Positions 52,338-60,608 of a stretch of DNA of 64,000 nt are shown piece after piece (position 1 is the stretch's first letter; every line of letters begins with the position of its first letter). The notes under the pieces were generated by a model that saw only the letters and a list, made by a program, of their open reading frames with translations, was not told the DNA's origin and did not search any database. This DNA is from Thermanaerosceptrum fracticalcis (lineage in GTDB: Bacteria > Bacillota > Peptococcia > DRI-13), in NCBI RefSeq assembly GCF_000746025.2, contig NZ_CP045798.1:2156501-2220500 (forward strand), given 5' to 3'. Both the position numbers and the translations under genes were made by a program.

Positions 52338-52970
52338 TTTTACGTGGTTGGGATATCCAAGCGCAATCTGTTTAAGGCCAATTAATATGGTTTCAAAAAC
52401 GATATTTACGGCATGTTTTTTGCCTTCATCACGGACCGGGACAATTCTGACCTCTAAAGAACCCGTGGTAATCTCATTTTTGATGTACTCAAGGCCATGG
52501 ATATTTGCCAAAGTACCCATGAGAGCATAACCCAGCGCGGACACACCGGCGCAAACAGGGTCATTGCCTGGATTGTACCCGGCATGGCCAGTAATTTTTA
52601 AACCAGTGAATCCTTTCTTTTCGTTGTACCTATAGGTAATGTATATCCCATTACCTTCCTCTATGTCGCAAGGAATATAAGTTTTGGCGAAAATATCAGG
52701 CTTGCAGGGATAAAACTCACCATTTACACCCTTGATAATAAAGTCACCCTCTCGCGCTATGTGTATTCCTTCCAAGGTTTTGATCCTTAGTCCCATGGTG
52801 TTAGATGTTTGCCCATCCGGTAACTCCTCGAAAGTCTCATCATTTAACCATACGCCTTTATCAAAATATTTTGGGCTGATAAAGTCACATACCTCATTCC
52901 AGTTTTGCCAATTAAGCTGTATCGCTTCAATTACAACCGGGGCTTTACGATACCTTTTGATATTACTCAT
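52320..52970 (-). CDS. Phage Prp-like cysteine protease with N-terminal phage domain
   Basis: A 216-residue two-part protein. Residues 1-100 match a small phage domain (KAPVVIEAIQ, GDFIIKGVNGEFYPCKPDIF). Residues 105-216 form a Prp/YsxB fold with GLKITGHAGY (H129), NDPVCAGVSAL (C140) and an end FETILIGLKQIALGYP. H129 and C140 correspond to the catalytic pair of S. aureus Prp, which trims ribosomal protein L27 and phage 80-alpha capsid/scaffold proteins. Here it lies between portal and scaffold genes, with LxLFD sites in scaffold and capsid. Confidence 0.85.
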   Translation of the reverse strand: MSNIKRYRKAPVVIEAIQLNWQNWNEVCDFISPKYFDKGVWLNDETFEELPDGQTSNTMGLRIKTLEGIHIAREGDFIIKGVNGEFYPCKPDIFAKTYIPCDIEEGNGIYITYRYNEKKGFTGLKITGHAGYNPGNDPVCAGVSALGYALMGTLANIHGLEYIKNEITTGSLEVRIVPVRDEGKKHAVNIVFETILIGLKQIALGYPNHVKVENVV

Positions 52971-52992
52971 TACATTCTACCTCCCAGATTAG

Positions 52993-54834
52993 TTATACTG
53001 CAGGTCCTCCCTGTTGTTTTAGCAATTCCTCGCCGCCCAAAAGTCGGATAATCTCCCACATCTTGGCCATTTCTTGTTGCATGGCCGTCGTTTGTTGCTG
53101 GAATTGCTGCAGCAGGTCGCCATTCTCGGCTATTTTCTGCAATATAGTTTCTTTGCCCTCGAAGTTCATCATTTCCAAGGCAATTTTAGCTTCAGGCGCG
53201 CGTTGCGGAGCGAACATGCCTATCTGGAACATCTCTTTAGCCATTTCGTTGTACAAAACGGTTGAAAACGGGGATTTCTTCTCTGGTACAATCGTCACAT
53301 CAAAAACCGGTTTCCTGTATTTCGGCCGGTAGTTTTTGTCCTGGATGAATGTCTGGGTATCAAGATCAAATATCATGCCTTCATTCGGGTATGCTGGAGG
53401 TAGTGGCTGAGGAACAATACCGGCATTAGTATACGTCACATATTGATATTGACCATTCTGGCCGGTGATACGGAAATCCCTTTCCTTATCATAGAACTGC
53501 CTAACCAGCTCGATGGTTTTATAAACCATGCTGGTCAGGTTTTCATACGTCATGCCTATCATATCCCTCGACAATTTATTCCCGGCCTCTTGCAGGGCAT
53601 ATATCGCCCTGGCCGCCGTCACGCCTTTCCCGCCTTCGCCACTTGCAAACACGTCATTGGCAGTGATCTCTTTCATCTCTTGGATTTTGTTTTGCCTATG
53701 CTGCGCGATGAAAGGATCAAGCGGCTTGGCTTGGAACATACGGATATATTCTTCATTTAACGGGCCATCAACTTCAATGATGTCTTTCGAAAAATCAACA
53801 ATATCATCCTTCGATACCGAACCGCCGCGCTTAATAAACCAGCGCATCTTCCCAGCAATCAAGGCGTTTTTGGATATAATCTGATCAAGTTTGTCAATAT
53901 ACATCTGCGGATTCTTGGCCAGGTCTACCAGCCCAAAACCGGTCGGATAGCCTTCCTCAGGGAACAGAACATCGAAATCCACAGGATATTCGCCGTGGTC
54001 ATATATGCCACGGTCTTTGTATTGTTCGTCCTCCATGCTGTTGTAAAGGACCGTGCTGCCCACAAACTTGACCAGGTGCAGTTGTATCCGCCCGTCATTC
54101 CCGCGCCGGCGCATATACCAGTCCACAACTACACTTTTTTTGGTGATGTCTATATGGTCGTCATATGCGTACTGCTTGGGGTCTATAATCCGTTTGCCCT
54201 TGATGATAGTAGTATCATCAAGTATGTTGGCATAAGTGTCGGCCAGGACTTCATCATCTTCCAGTCCTATGATAAAGAAATTGCTCCCGTCCTGGATATC
54301 CTTCACTCCCGGCTGCCAGGCCAGATTAAGAAGATCAAGCCTTGTCACAACTATATCGCCCATCCCCTCCAGCTTCTCCGCATCCCAGAATTGGCCATAT
54401 GGCACGCAGCCATTCAGTAGCTTGTACCACCAACCATTTGCATACGTCCTGCGGAAGCGGTTGGAATCATATATTGCTGGGATGATTTTTGACAGCATCT
54501 CAGCTTCTTTTTTGTCAGCTTCTTTCCGCGGCAAAACGTTGAACGAAGGATAATTGTCCATCGCGTCTGCGTGTTTATTTGCGATCATGTTGAAAAGATA
54601 CATAGTGACAGGCTCCGGGTCGTTTTTTCGAAGCTGGCTTCGGAATAAATCCCAATGCCGCCCCTTCCACCACTTGTGATTCTCGATGATCCGCTGGTCA
54701 AGCTGCTCTTTGCCGGCAAAATACTCCTTCAGTATTTTTGCCCCCTCAATTGCAAGGTCAATGTCCGTAGAAGTGTTCTTTTTGGCCTTCTCGATTGATA
54801 CATTATAGCCAAAAACGCTAATCTTTCTTGGCAT
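52993..54834 (-). CDS. Portal protein
   Basis: A 613-residue protein with a portal-type N-terminus (EGAKILKEYFAGKEQLDQRI, then ENHKWWKGRHWDLF), a central stem/wing region (YPVDFDVLFPEEGYPTGFGL) and a Gln-rich coiled C-terminus. It forms the dodecameric DNA channel at the head vertex. Size and order after TerL support this. It resembles portals of short-tailed and N4-gp56-capsid phages. Confidence 0.87.
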   Translation of the reverse strand: MPRKISVFGYNVSIEKAKKNTSTDIDLAIEGAKILKEYFAGKEQLDQRIIENHKWWKGRHWDLFRSQLRKNDPEPVTMYLFNMIANKHADAMDNYPSFNVLPRKEADKKEAEMLSKIIPAIYDSNRFRRTYANGWWYKLLNGCVPYGQFWDAEKLEGMGDIVVTRLDLLNLAWQPGVKDIQDGSNFFIIGLEDDEVLADTYANILDDTTIIKGKRIIDPKQYAYDDHIDITKKSVVVDWYMRRRGNDGRIQLHLVKFVGSTVLYNSMEDEQYKDRGIYDHGEYPVDFDVLFPEEGYPTGFGLVDLAKNPQMYIDKLDQIISKNALIAGKMRWFIKRGGSVSKDDIVDFSKDIIEVDGPLNEEYIRMFQAKPLDPFIAQHRQNKIQEMKEITANDVFASGEGGKGVTAARAIYALQEAGNKLSRDMIGMTYENLTSMVYKTIELVRQFYDKERDFRITGQNGQYQYVTYTNAGIVPQPLPPAYPNEGMIFDLDTQTFIQDKNYRPKYRKPVFDVTIVPEKKSPFSTVLYNEMAKEMFQIGMFAPQRAPEAKIALEMMNFEGKETILQKIAENGDLLQQFQQQTTAMQQEMAKMWEIIRLLGGEELLKQQGGPAV

Positions 54835-54850
54835 TTTTGCCCCTCCTCTC

Positions 54851-56263
54851 CTATGCTCTCATAAAGCCGTAGTGATCTCTAACTGGCTCAGTATCTAATG
54901 GGTTGTATGGCTGCTCTGTAATACCCACACTTGGCGGTGCTGGTATCGGGTTATCCATAAATAGGTATCTGGCCTCATCGTAGCAGTGGTCCTCTCCAGA
55001 TGTATCCACATCCTCTACATCATGATCATCATAAACGAGCGTTGGGATCGTGCGATTGAAGCCCTTGTTCCAGCTAAAGCTATACATCATGGGATAACCG
55101 TTCTCATCAAAAGTCAAGCGGTAGTGAAACTGCATTTTGCCGGGAATACGTTTATTATCGCCCGGCTCCCAATACACGCCATAATTTTCAAAAGTCCAAG
55201 CTATACTTTCTCCGGTGTCACGCTGGAATATGGCCGGATCTGCAATTCCACGGAAGTGTATGCCCTTGTAATATTTGTCCTCAATCTCCTTTATCTTTTC
55301 CGCAACCTGTCCAGGGGTCCAGCGCAGGCCCCGGTCAGGTTCATTGGTGCAGCCGTAAAGCTCGCGCTCGCGGTATAGCCGCCCGTCATGGTCCATAGCC
55401 CACCAACCGACGGAAAACGGCCTTGTATAGCCCCAGTCCAGCGTCCGAAACCGTTTCCACTCGCGTGGGACAAGAAACGGGCTGATAACATGCGTCCATT
55501 GGCGGTCCTTGTAATGGGTTGGGTCATCTCTCCACTCAACAAATACCTGGCCCTGGAAAGTGTTCCAATCACCAAACAGCAGGGCCTTTCTTTCTGCCTC
55601 CGGGAGCTGTGCCAGAGCTGCAATATAGTTGGGGTCGTTATTGAGGAGAATCGGGTTATCGAACACTGTGGCCGGGATAAATACCCGGTCTTTAACATAC
55701 TCCCTACCGGCGACTTTTACCCTGGCTATGTATCTCTTAAAAGGCTGCATTGATAAAATAAACCGTTGTTTTACCCATCCGTGACCAATTCCACCAGGGT
55801 TTCCTGTAGCCGCTATGCTTACGTGAGTCCCTGGGCCCCCTGGCCGGTTACGAGAAAACATATAGGAGTATTCGTCCCATGTAAAATGCGTAAGCTCGTC
55901 AAAGTTTATTTCATCGAATCGCTTCCCCTGATATTTAAGCCGGTCCTTCTTGTGCTGCATTGAACCAAAGTAAACCTTGGCACCAGAGGGGAAGGTCCAG
56001 ACGTGCTTGTTGTCATTGTATTTGGCCGCAGGAAAAGCCTTCTTATAAAGCTCAAGACTCCTGTCAATGAGCTGTGACGCTTCCGGGAAGGTTTTACGGA
56101 AAATGATGGCCCGGAAATGCGGGATATGTACCTGTCGTAACGGTCTAACAATGATGGCGTCCGATTTCCCGCCACCGGCAGCCCCACCATAAAACACCTC
56201 TGATTCAGGACGGGAAAGGAAAATGCGCTGCTTTGGCTGTGGGGTCCATATTACTTTAGCCAC
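54851..56263 (-). CDS. terL: Terminase large subunit
   Basis: A 470-residue packaging motor. Walker A is at about residue 26-34 (GGAAGGGKS), Walker B is FDEINFDELTHF, and the coupling motif is AATGNPG. The RNase-H-like nuclease part begins near LDWGYTRPFSVGWWAMD, with a later acid in IADPAI and a C-terminal DDHDVEDVDT stretch. It overlaps the small subunit gene by 13 bases. Confidence 0.93.
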   Translation of the reverse strand: MAKVIWTPQPKQRIFLSRPESEVFYGGAAGGGKSDAIIVRPLRQVHIPHFRAIIFRKTFPEASQLIDRSLELYKKAFPAAKYNDNKHVWTFPSGAKVYFGSMQHKKDRLKYQGKRFDEINFDELTHFTWDEYSYMFSRNRPGGPGTHVSIAATGNPGGIGHGWVKQRFILSMQPFKRYIARVKVAGREYVKDRVFIPATVFDNPILLNNDPNYIAALAQLPEAERKALLFGDWNTFQGQVFVEWRDDPTHYKDRQWTHVISPFLVPREWKRFRTLDWGYTRPFSVGWWAMDHDGRLYRERELYGCTNEPDRGLRWTPGQVAEKIKEIEDKYYKGIHFRGIADPAIFQRDTGESIAWTFENYGVYWEPGDNKRIPGKMQFHYRLTFDENGYPMMYSFSWNKGFNRTIPTLVYDDHDVEDVDTSGEDHCYDEARYLFMDNPIPAPPSVGITEQPYNPLDTEPVRDHYGFMRA

Positions 56264-56931
56264 TGTCCTTTCCTCCCTGGCCCTCCCTGGGGCACGTCCA
56301 TATCTAATATTCCCAGTTCAATTGCGTCCTCATCTGGTTCCGCCATTGCCGGAATTTCAATAATGCCGCTTTCTTCTTCATCTTCATTACCAATACCAGC
56401 AGACTTTCTGGCAATCTCCAGCTTTTCTCTCTCAATCTGTAGCCGTTGTTTAGCTTCTTCATCCAGGATCCCCTTAATTGTGCGAGAGAGGCGAGTTGCG
56501 GCCTCTAGTCCAGCTGCAAGGTCTTTGAGACGGCGGGTGTCAACGGTATCAAATTCCTCCTCGATTAACCTTTCATCAAAATTCCCTTTGCCGTAGCCAG
56601 TTCTTAATTTGACAATATGCCGGTTGAATTGCTTTGGGTCCTGTAGGATGGAATTAGCCAGGCGGATAATTGCAGCCGCTGCCTGGTCTGCCAGAATCAT
56701 TTCCTCGGCCATTTTTTCAGATTGTTTTTCCTGGGCCTTTTGTATAGCCTTGGTAAATGTTTTGTTGTGATAATCCGCGCGTAGCTCCACCCAGTTTTCC
56801 TTCTTACCACGCTGGCCAATAGAATACAGACTAACACCATATTTTTTTTGTAAATCTCTGTAAGAGAGATTGTTTTTAATAAAGTCCGTTTTTATCTTGG
56901 TCCAAGGGATTTTACGCTTTTCAATTGTCAA
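56251..56931 (-). CDS. terS: Terminase small subunit
   Basis: A 226-residue protein. The N-terminal helix-turn-helix (NNLSYRDLQKKYGVSLYSIG QRG) is for DNA recognition. A long helical oligomerisation region (about 75-175) and an acidic tail (NEDEEESGIIE) follow. It precedes terL and is the first gene after the promoter at 56955-56978. Confidence 0.8.
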   Translation of the reverse strand: MTIEKRKIPWTKIKTDFIKNNLSYRDLQKKYGVSLYSIGQRGKKENWVELRADYHNKTFTKAIQKAQEKQSEKMAEEMILADQAAAAIIRLANSILQDPKQFNRHIVKLRTGYGKGNFDERLIEEEFDTVDTRRLKDLAAGLEAATRLSRTIKGILDEEAKQRLQIEREKLEIARKSAGIGNEDEEESGIIEIPAMAEPDEDAIELGILDMDVPQGGPGRKGQWLK

Positions 56932-56954
56932 GGTAAAACCCCCTTTCTACAAAT

Positions 56955-56978
56955 TTCGACATTTACAGCTTGAGTATA
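56955..56978 (-). promoter_or_regulatory. Late-operon promoter with TGTCGAA element
   Basis: Minus strand: extended -10 TGTGGTATACT (TATACT at 56978-56973), then 11 bases, then TGTCGAA (56961-56955). The same arrangement, GTGGTATAAT plus TGTCGAA, lies at 52324-52302. It immediately follows a terminator and precedes terS, so it probably starts the late transcript. Confidence 0.5.
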
Positions 56979-56986
56979 CCACATCA

Positions 56987-57014
56987 CAAAAAAAATGGGG
57001 GTTGTCAGCCCCCT
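56987..57014 (-). terminator. Terminator of the early/replication operon
   Basis: Minus strand GGGGG-CTGACAA-CCCCC followed by A and eight T. It separates recombination/replication genes from packaging genes. Confidence 0.85.
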
Positions 57015-57015
57015 A

Positions 57016-57309
57016 TTAAATTTGATTATCCTTCTTTCTTCGATATTCCGCAGCTGCAGGACAGGTTGCAAAATGACTTTCATAGCCATAATCGGTATAA
57101 AAGCCGTTTTCTACCTGTTTGCCGGTAACAACTTCTCCTTTATCAGTAACAATAGTAGTATCACTATCCTTGGCATCAGCTAATATTAACTTTCTAGTGG
57201 TATTTACCGGCATTAGTCGGCCTGCATGTGTTCTTATCCAATAGATATCTGCACCACAACCCTTGCATTTTCCTTTAGGTAGTTGTTTTGTCAGTTCTTT
57301 CACGGTCAC
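57016..57309 (-). CDS. Small zinc-ribbon phage protein
   Basis: A 97-residue protein. CKGCGADIYWIRTHAGRLMP gives a zinc knuckle with a 'W...MPV' pattern common in phage proteins of unknown role; a third cysteine lies in HFATCPAAAEYRR. The start overlaps the RusA stop by 4 bases, so it is translated with it. Confidence 0.75.
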   Translation of the reverse strand: MTVKELTKQLPKGKCKGCGADIYWIRTHAGRLMPVNTTRKLILADAKDSDTTIVTDKGEVVTGKQVENGFYTDYGYESHFATCPAAAEYRRKKDNQI

Positions 57310-57662
57310 AACCTCCTTATCTTCACTTCTACCCTGGGATTCTTCGGGTCCACATCGAACGTATCGTTAAAGCCGGCGATTTGCTTCCATCCGTCATTCT
57401 TTATAAGCCCGGCTCTCTGAAAACCATCTAAAATAAACTTTTTCCCTGCCGAGATATTGTCTAAGTCTCGCTTTTTATTTGGTTCAAACCATGTTATATC
57501 CAATTCAGCTCTTTCAAAAGGTTTTAACATTTTTGCTGGCCATGCTACTGCATTTGTATATGTTTCCTTTAAGTCTCTGTAATTAGACCAATGACCTTTT
57601 GCAGCATCTATAATCTCATTTAGCCCTGGGAGCTGCATAGGTATTACTAATTTATCGTTCAT
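57306..57662 (-). CDS. rusA: RusA-family Holliday junction resolvase
   Basis: A 118-residue protein. The RusA catalytic block is present: KKRDLDNISAGKKFILDGFQ then RAGLIKNDGW, supplying the acidic residues that bind Mg2+. It should cut recombination intermediates before packaging. ATG 57662 after AAGGTGA is chosen over a GTG at 57674. Confidence 0.88.
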   Translation of the reverse strand: MNDKLVIPMQLPGLNEIIDAAKGHWSNYRDLKETYTNAVAWPAKMLKPFERAELDITWFEPNKKRDLDNISAGKKFILDGFQRAGLIKNDGWKQIAGFNDTFDVDPKNPRVEVKIRRL

Positions 57663-57670
57663 GGTAGACT

Positions 57671-57826
57671 TCACCTTGCAGATACAGGTTTTAACCTATG
57701 CTGGTTAAATTTATGACCGCACCTCTTACAAATATAACTTTTACCATCTATCCAGGCTTCGGTATTTACTTTATATTTATCCCAAGAACAGTGAGGGCAA
57801 ACTTTAAGCATTGGCTGTTTCCTCAT
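57671..57826 (-). CDS. Small zinc-ribbon protein
   Basis: A 51-residue protein with two CxxC pairs (VCPHCSW and ICKRCGHKF) about 20 residues apart, a treble-clef or Ogr/InsA-like zinc ribbon. ATG 57826 follows AAGGAGGTG; longer in-frame starts are ignored. Possibly DNA-binding. Confidence 0.7.
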   Translation of the reverse strand: MRKQPMLKVCPHCSWDKYKVNTEAWIDGKSYICKRCGHKFNQHRLKPVSAR

Positions 57827-57900
57827 TGTCCTTAACACCTCCTTAAAACTCAATGCCACATGGCGGCTTATTATACTTCGCATAATCGTTGAAGTGTGCA

Positions 57901-58353
57901 TCATTTCATAAAAACTAACCAGTGTGTTTTACTCCTTCGATTGCCAAACAGCGGTTTCTGTCCAATAGCATCAAAAATTTCACTTAACTTAATCTGTTCT
58001 TCATTCCATTTGAAAATCAGCGTTCCGTTTGGTTTGAGAACCCTCATACATTCTTTGAATCCTTTGGCAATGTCATCTTTCCAGTTCTCTGTAAGAAGAC
58101 CGTACTTTTTGGCCAACCATGAATTATTACCAGCTTTTCGTAAATGTGGAGGGTCGAATACCACTAGATAAAAAGTGTTGTCGGGGAAGGGCATATTCCT
58201 AAAATCAGCAATCACATCAGGATTGATATTAAGTACCCGACCATCACATAGAGTTGTTGTCAACTGTCTATTATCCATATACAAAGCATCTGAATTCTGT
58301 TTATCAAACCATATCATCCTGCTGCCTGCTGTGGCATCTAAAACACGCTGCAT
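57901..58353 (-). CDS. Phage class I SAM-dependent methyltransferase
   Basis: A 150-residue short methyltransferase. ATAGSRMIWFDK is a degenerate SAM-binding motif I. VVFDPPHLRKAG corresponds to the DPPY catalytic motif of N6-adenine enzymes, and a C-terminal FKWNEEQI/THWLVF completes the core. No separate target-recognition domain is present. It may modify phage DNA or another small target. Confidence 0.75.
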   Translation of the reverse strand: MQRVLDATAGSRMIWFDKQNSDALYMDNRQLTTTLCDGRVLNINPDVIADFRNMPFPDNTFYLVVFDPPHLRKAGNNSWLAKKYGLLTENWKDDIAKGFKECMRVLKPNGTLIFKWNEEQIKLSEIFDAIGQKPLFGNRRSKTHWLVFMK

Positions 58354-58377
58354 AACCTCACCCTTTACTTCACATAA

Positions 58378-59112
58378 TTAACAGACTGCGCGATAACTTT
58401 TTCCTTGCACTTCCACAATTTTGCACATCTCCCTAAGCCTATCCGCTGTCCTTACCCCAATACGTTCCGTCAATTCTGACGGCGGACAGTTCGTGGTTAT
58501 AATCAAGGGTTTTTCGTTCTCATACCTATGGTCGATGATGGAATATAACTTTTCCCGCACCCAATCCGTCACCTTTTCCGCCCCAAGATCATCCAGTATC
58601 ACCAAAAATATATTTCTCACTTTTCCTTCAAGAGGTGAATATTCGCCGTTATATCCCCGACGTATTTCCTCTAACAGATCCGGGACCTTAACCAATACAC
58701 CTGTTAATCCCCGGTGAAAGGCCGTTTTAAGAATACCAACTGCCAGATGAGTTTTCCCCGTACCCACCGAACCGTAAAGCAATATTCCATCTTTAACAAA
58801 AGGATTAAGCCTTTTGGCATACTCGACACAAACTTCATAGGCTTGTTTATTTCCGGCATGGACCTTGTATGAATCCAGAGTCCTTTCCTGCCACTTTCCA
58901 GCCATAGCTGCCGCCTGCTGTTTTTCCATCTCTGCCTTCACCTGTTGCCTGCATTTTCTGTACGACCAGGGCGCTGCCTCGCCATACATCTTCTTTGCCT
59001 CCTCAGAAGGAGCAACAGGCTGCCAGCCCTTCATAGGCAAAGGGCAATCACCCAAACTTAAACAAACATCGCAATACTGCATAACCATTCTGGCCATCTC
59101 AGCTTCAAACAT
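58378..59112 (-). CDS. dnaC: DnaC-like helicase loader ATPase
   Basis: A 244-residue AAA+ protein. The N-terminus has cysteines (YCDVCLSLGDCP), probably zinc-binding. Walker A is GSVGTGKTHLA and Walker B is FLVILDDLGAEK, followed by ITTNCPPSEL (sensor 1) and RTADRL. It should load a replicative helicase at the phage origin. It overlaps the preceding initiator gene by one base. Confidence 0.87.
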   Translation of the reverse strand: MFEAEMARMVMQYCDVCLSLGDCPLPMKGWQPVAPSEEAKKMYGEAAPWSYRKCRQQVKAEMEKQQAAAMAGKWQERTLDSYKVHAGNKQAYEVCVEYAKRLNPFVKDGILLYGSVGTGKTHLAVGILKTAFHRGLTGVLVKVPDLLEEIRRGYNGEYSPLEGKVRNIFLVILDDLGAEKVTDWVREKLYSIIDHRYENEKPLIITTNCPPSELTERIGVRTADRLREMCKIVEVQGKSYRAVC

Positions 59113-60044
59113 CAGTCAATCCCCCACTCATCGCGATATTCACGATATCCGCCGCCACTTGACATATACTCATCCTCCCAACGTTTGCCGTTCAACCAGG
59201 TGGCAGGGTATGGAATATAGCGCCCGTTTTCTTTGCGCCACTCCTCGGATTTCTTGGCCCGCTCGATGGCAGTCAACATTGTCTCCACGAGCTGCTCGTC
59301 CGGTTGGAGTTTAGCCCACGCTCTTTCCGCCTGGCCTTTGGCTTTTTTCTTCGGGTAGGCTTGCCAAAACTGATCAAAAAGGCTCTCCTGTTTTTTGCTC
59401 TTAAAAGGCGGTCTTGGCTTAGAAGTCTTGGCCCGCTGCTCGCCTGATGTAGCAGTCACCTGTTCGGCCTCTACGCTCCCATCAGGGTCTTGGCCCGCTG
59501 CTCGTTCGTCACCAAAGTCCCCGTTTGATTCACTGTCACGCGCATCGGCGCAAGCTGATGCGCATATATGTGTATTTATATCTCCTGTTACTGCTCCTGT
59601 TACTGTTACTGTTACTGGTTGCCGCAACCGTTCCCGCAACCGTTCCCGCAACGGTTGAATAAACGTTTTTTTACATTGCTCCACAACCGCTAAAAAATCC
59701 TGAAACAGCGGGGTTTGCGGCATTTCTTCCAGCCTCTCGATAGCGCTTTTAACCTGGTTCGGGTTTTCCAACGGATTATGCTTGAGATAGTTTTGCACCA
59801 GCACCACATGCGTACAAGCATCATATTTAACCCTGCCAGTCTGCAGCAGTTCCTCTAACCCTTTTTGAAACCGTTTCTCATCCCAGCCTAAATCAAAACA
59901 AGCATAGGGTGTGGGCAGGAAATAAAAGCCCATAATATTGCGGTGGGGAGACGTCAAAAAATAGAGCATCAAATATCGCGCATCATCCGAAATAGTTCGC
60001 ATTTTCTCGTCTTGCCAAAACCTGCTTTCAACTTTCGTGTACAA
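59112..60044 (-). CDS. Phage replication initiator / DnaD-like protein
   Basis: A 310-residue protein. The N-terminal winged helix (YTKVESRFWQDEKMRTISDD, then ARYLMLYFLTSPH) is typical of phage replisome organisers. A variable middle has a low-complexity stretch (RERLRERLRQPVTVTVTG) encoded by short direct repeats. The C-terminus (QFWQAYPKKKAKGQAERAW) is a common phage motif. TTG 60044 after GGAGGGG is chosen; it overlaps the 3D-protein gene by 17 bases. Confidence 0.75.
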   Translation of the reverse strand: MYTKVESRFWQDEKMRTISDDARYLMLYFLTSPHRNIMGFYFLPTPYACFDLGWDEKRFQKGLEELLQTGRVKYDACTHVVLVQNYLKHNPLENPNQVKSAIERLEEMPQTPLFQDFLAVVEQCKKTFIQPLRERLRERLRQPVTVTVTGAVTGDINTHICASACADARDSESNGDFGDERAAGQDPDGSVEAEQVTATSGEQRAKTSKPRPPFKSKKQESLFDQFWQAYPKKKAKGQAERAWAKLQPDEQLVETMLTAIERAKKSEEWRKENGRYIPYPATWLNGKRWEDEYMSSGGGYREYRDEWGID

Positions 60045-60570
60045 CGGCACCCCTCCACATAAATACTGGGACAATCTTCCTGCCATATTTCACGGCCTCT
60101 TGATGAGTTTTAACTGCCATATCAACCAGGTAAAAACTGCTCTGCCCCCTCGATACTTCCAGGGTCCTTTTGCGCATGGCTGCGCCGGTATCTTGGGCTA
60201 TTTTAAGCCCGTGGCCGGGAAAGAAAAACCTCGTTCCGTATGGAAAGATTTTCGGATCCACGGCCACGGTATAGGAGGAGGGATATACACCGGTAGAAGT
60301 TTTTACATCCCCGTCATTACAAAGTCCTCTGGAATCGTAGGGAGCATAGGCTGTGGTTTCGACAAAAAGGACATCAAACTTAGTCATAAATTCATTGATG
60401 GTATTTTCGAGTTTTTCTAACCGATTGCCGGTTTCTTCTAAAAACCTGTCAGACATTTTTACTAAAGTTACGGTTTGGAAAATGTTTAAGGTAATCGAAA
60501 AAATAAGGAGAATTGAAAGAAAAAGTGATAAGCGCACCAACTGTTTGCATGTTCTGTAAATATCACCCAT
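60028..60570 (-). CDS. Membrane-anchored 3D-domain protein
   Basis: A 180-residue protein. One membrane helix (about 13-35), a short coiled coil (40-65), then a 3D (MltA/RlpA-like beta-barrel) domain with TAYAPYDSRGLC, the acid motifs VAVDP and QDTGAA, and YLVDMAVKTHQEAVKYGRK. The fold usually cleaves or binds peptidoglycan glycan. It is embedded in the replication module, not the lysis module, which is unusual. Confidence 0.8.
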   Translation of the reverse strand: MGDIYRTCKQLVRLSLFLSILLIFSITLNIFQTVTLVKMSDRFLEETGNRLEKLENTINEFMTKFDVLFVETTAYAPYDSRGLCNDGDVKTSTGVYPSSYTVAVDPKIFPYGTRFFFPGHGLKIAQDTGAAMRKRTLEVSRGQSSFYLVDMAVKTHQEAVKYGRKIVPVFMWRGAVVHES

Positions 60571-60608
60571 AAGGAACCTCTCAAGGGGTGGGGGCTTTGC
60601 ACCCCCGT

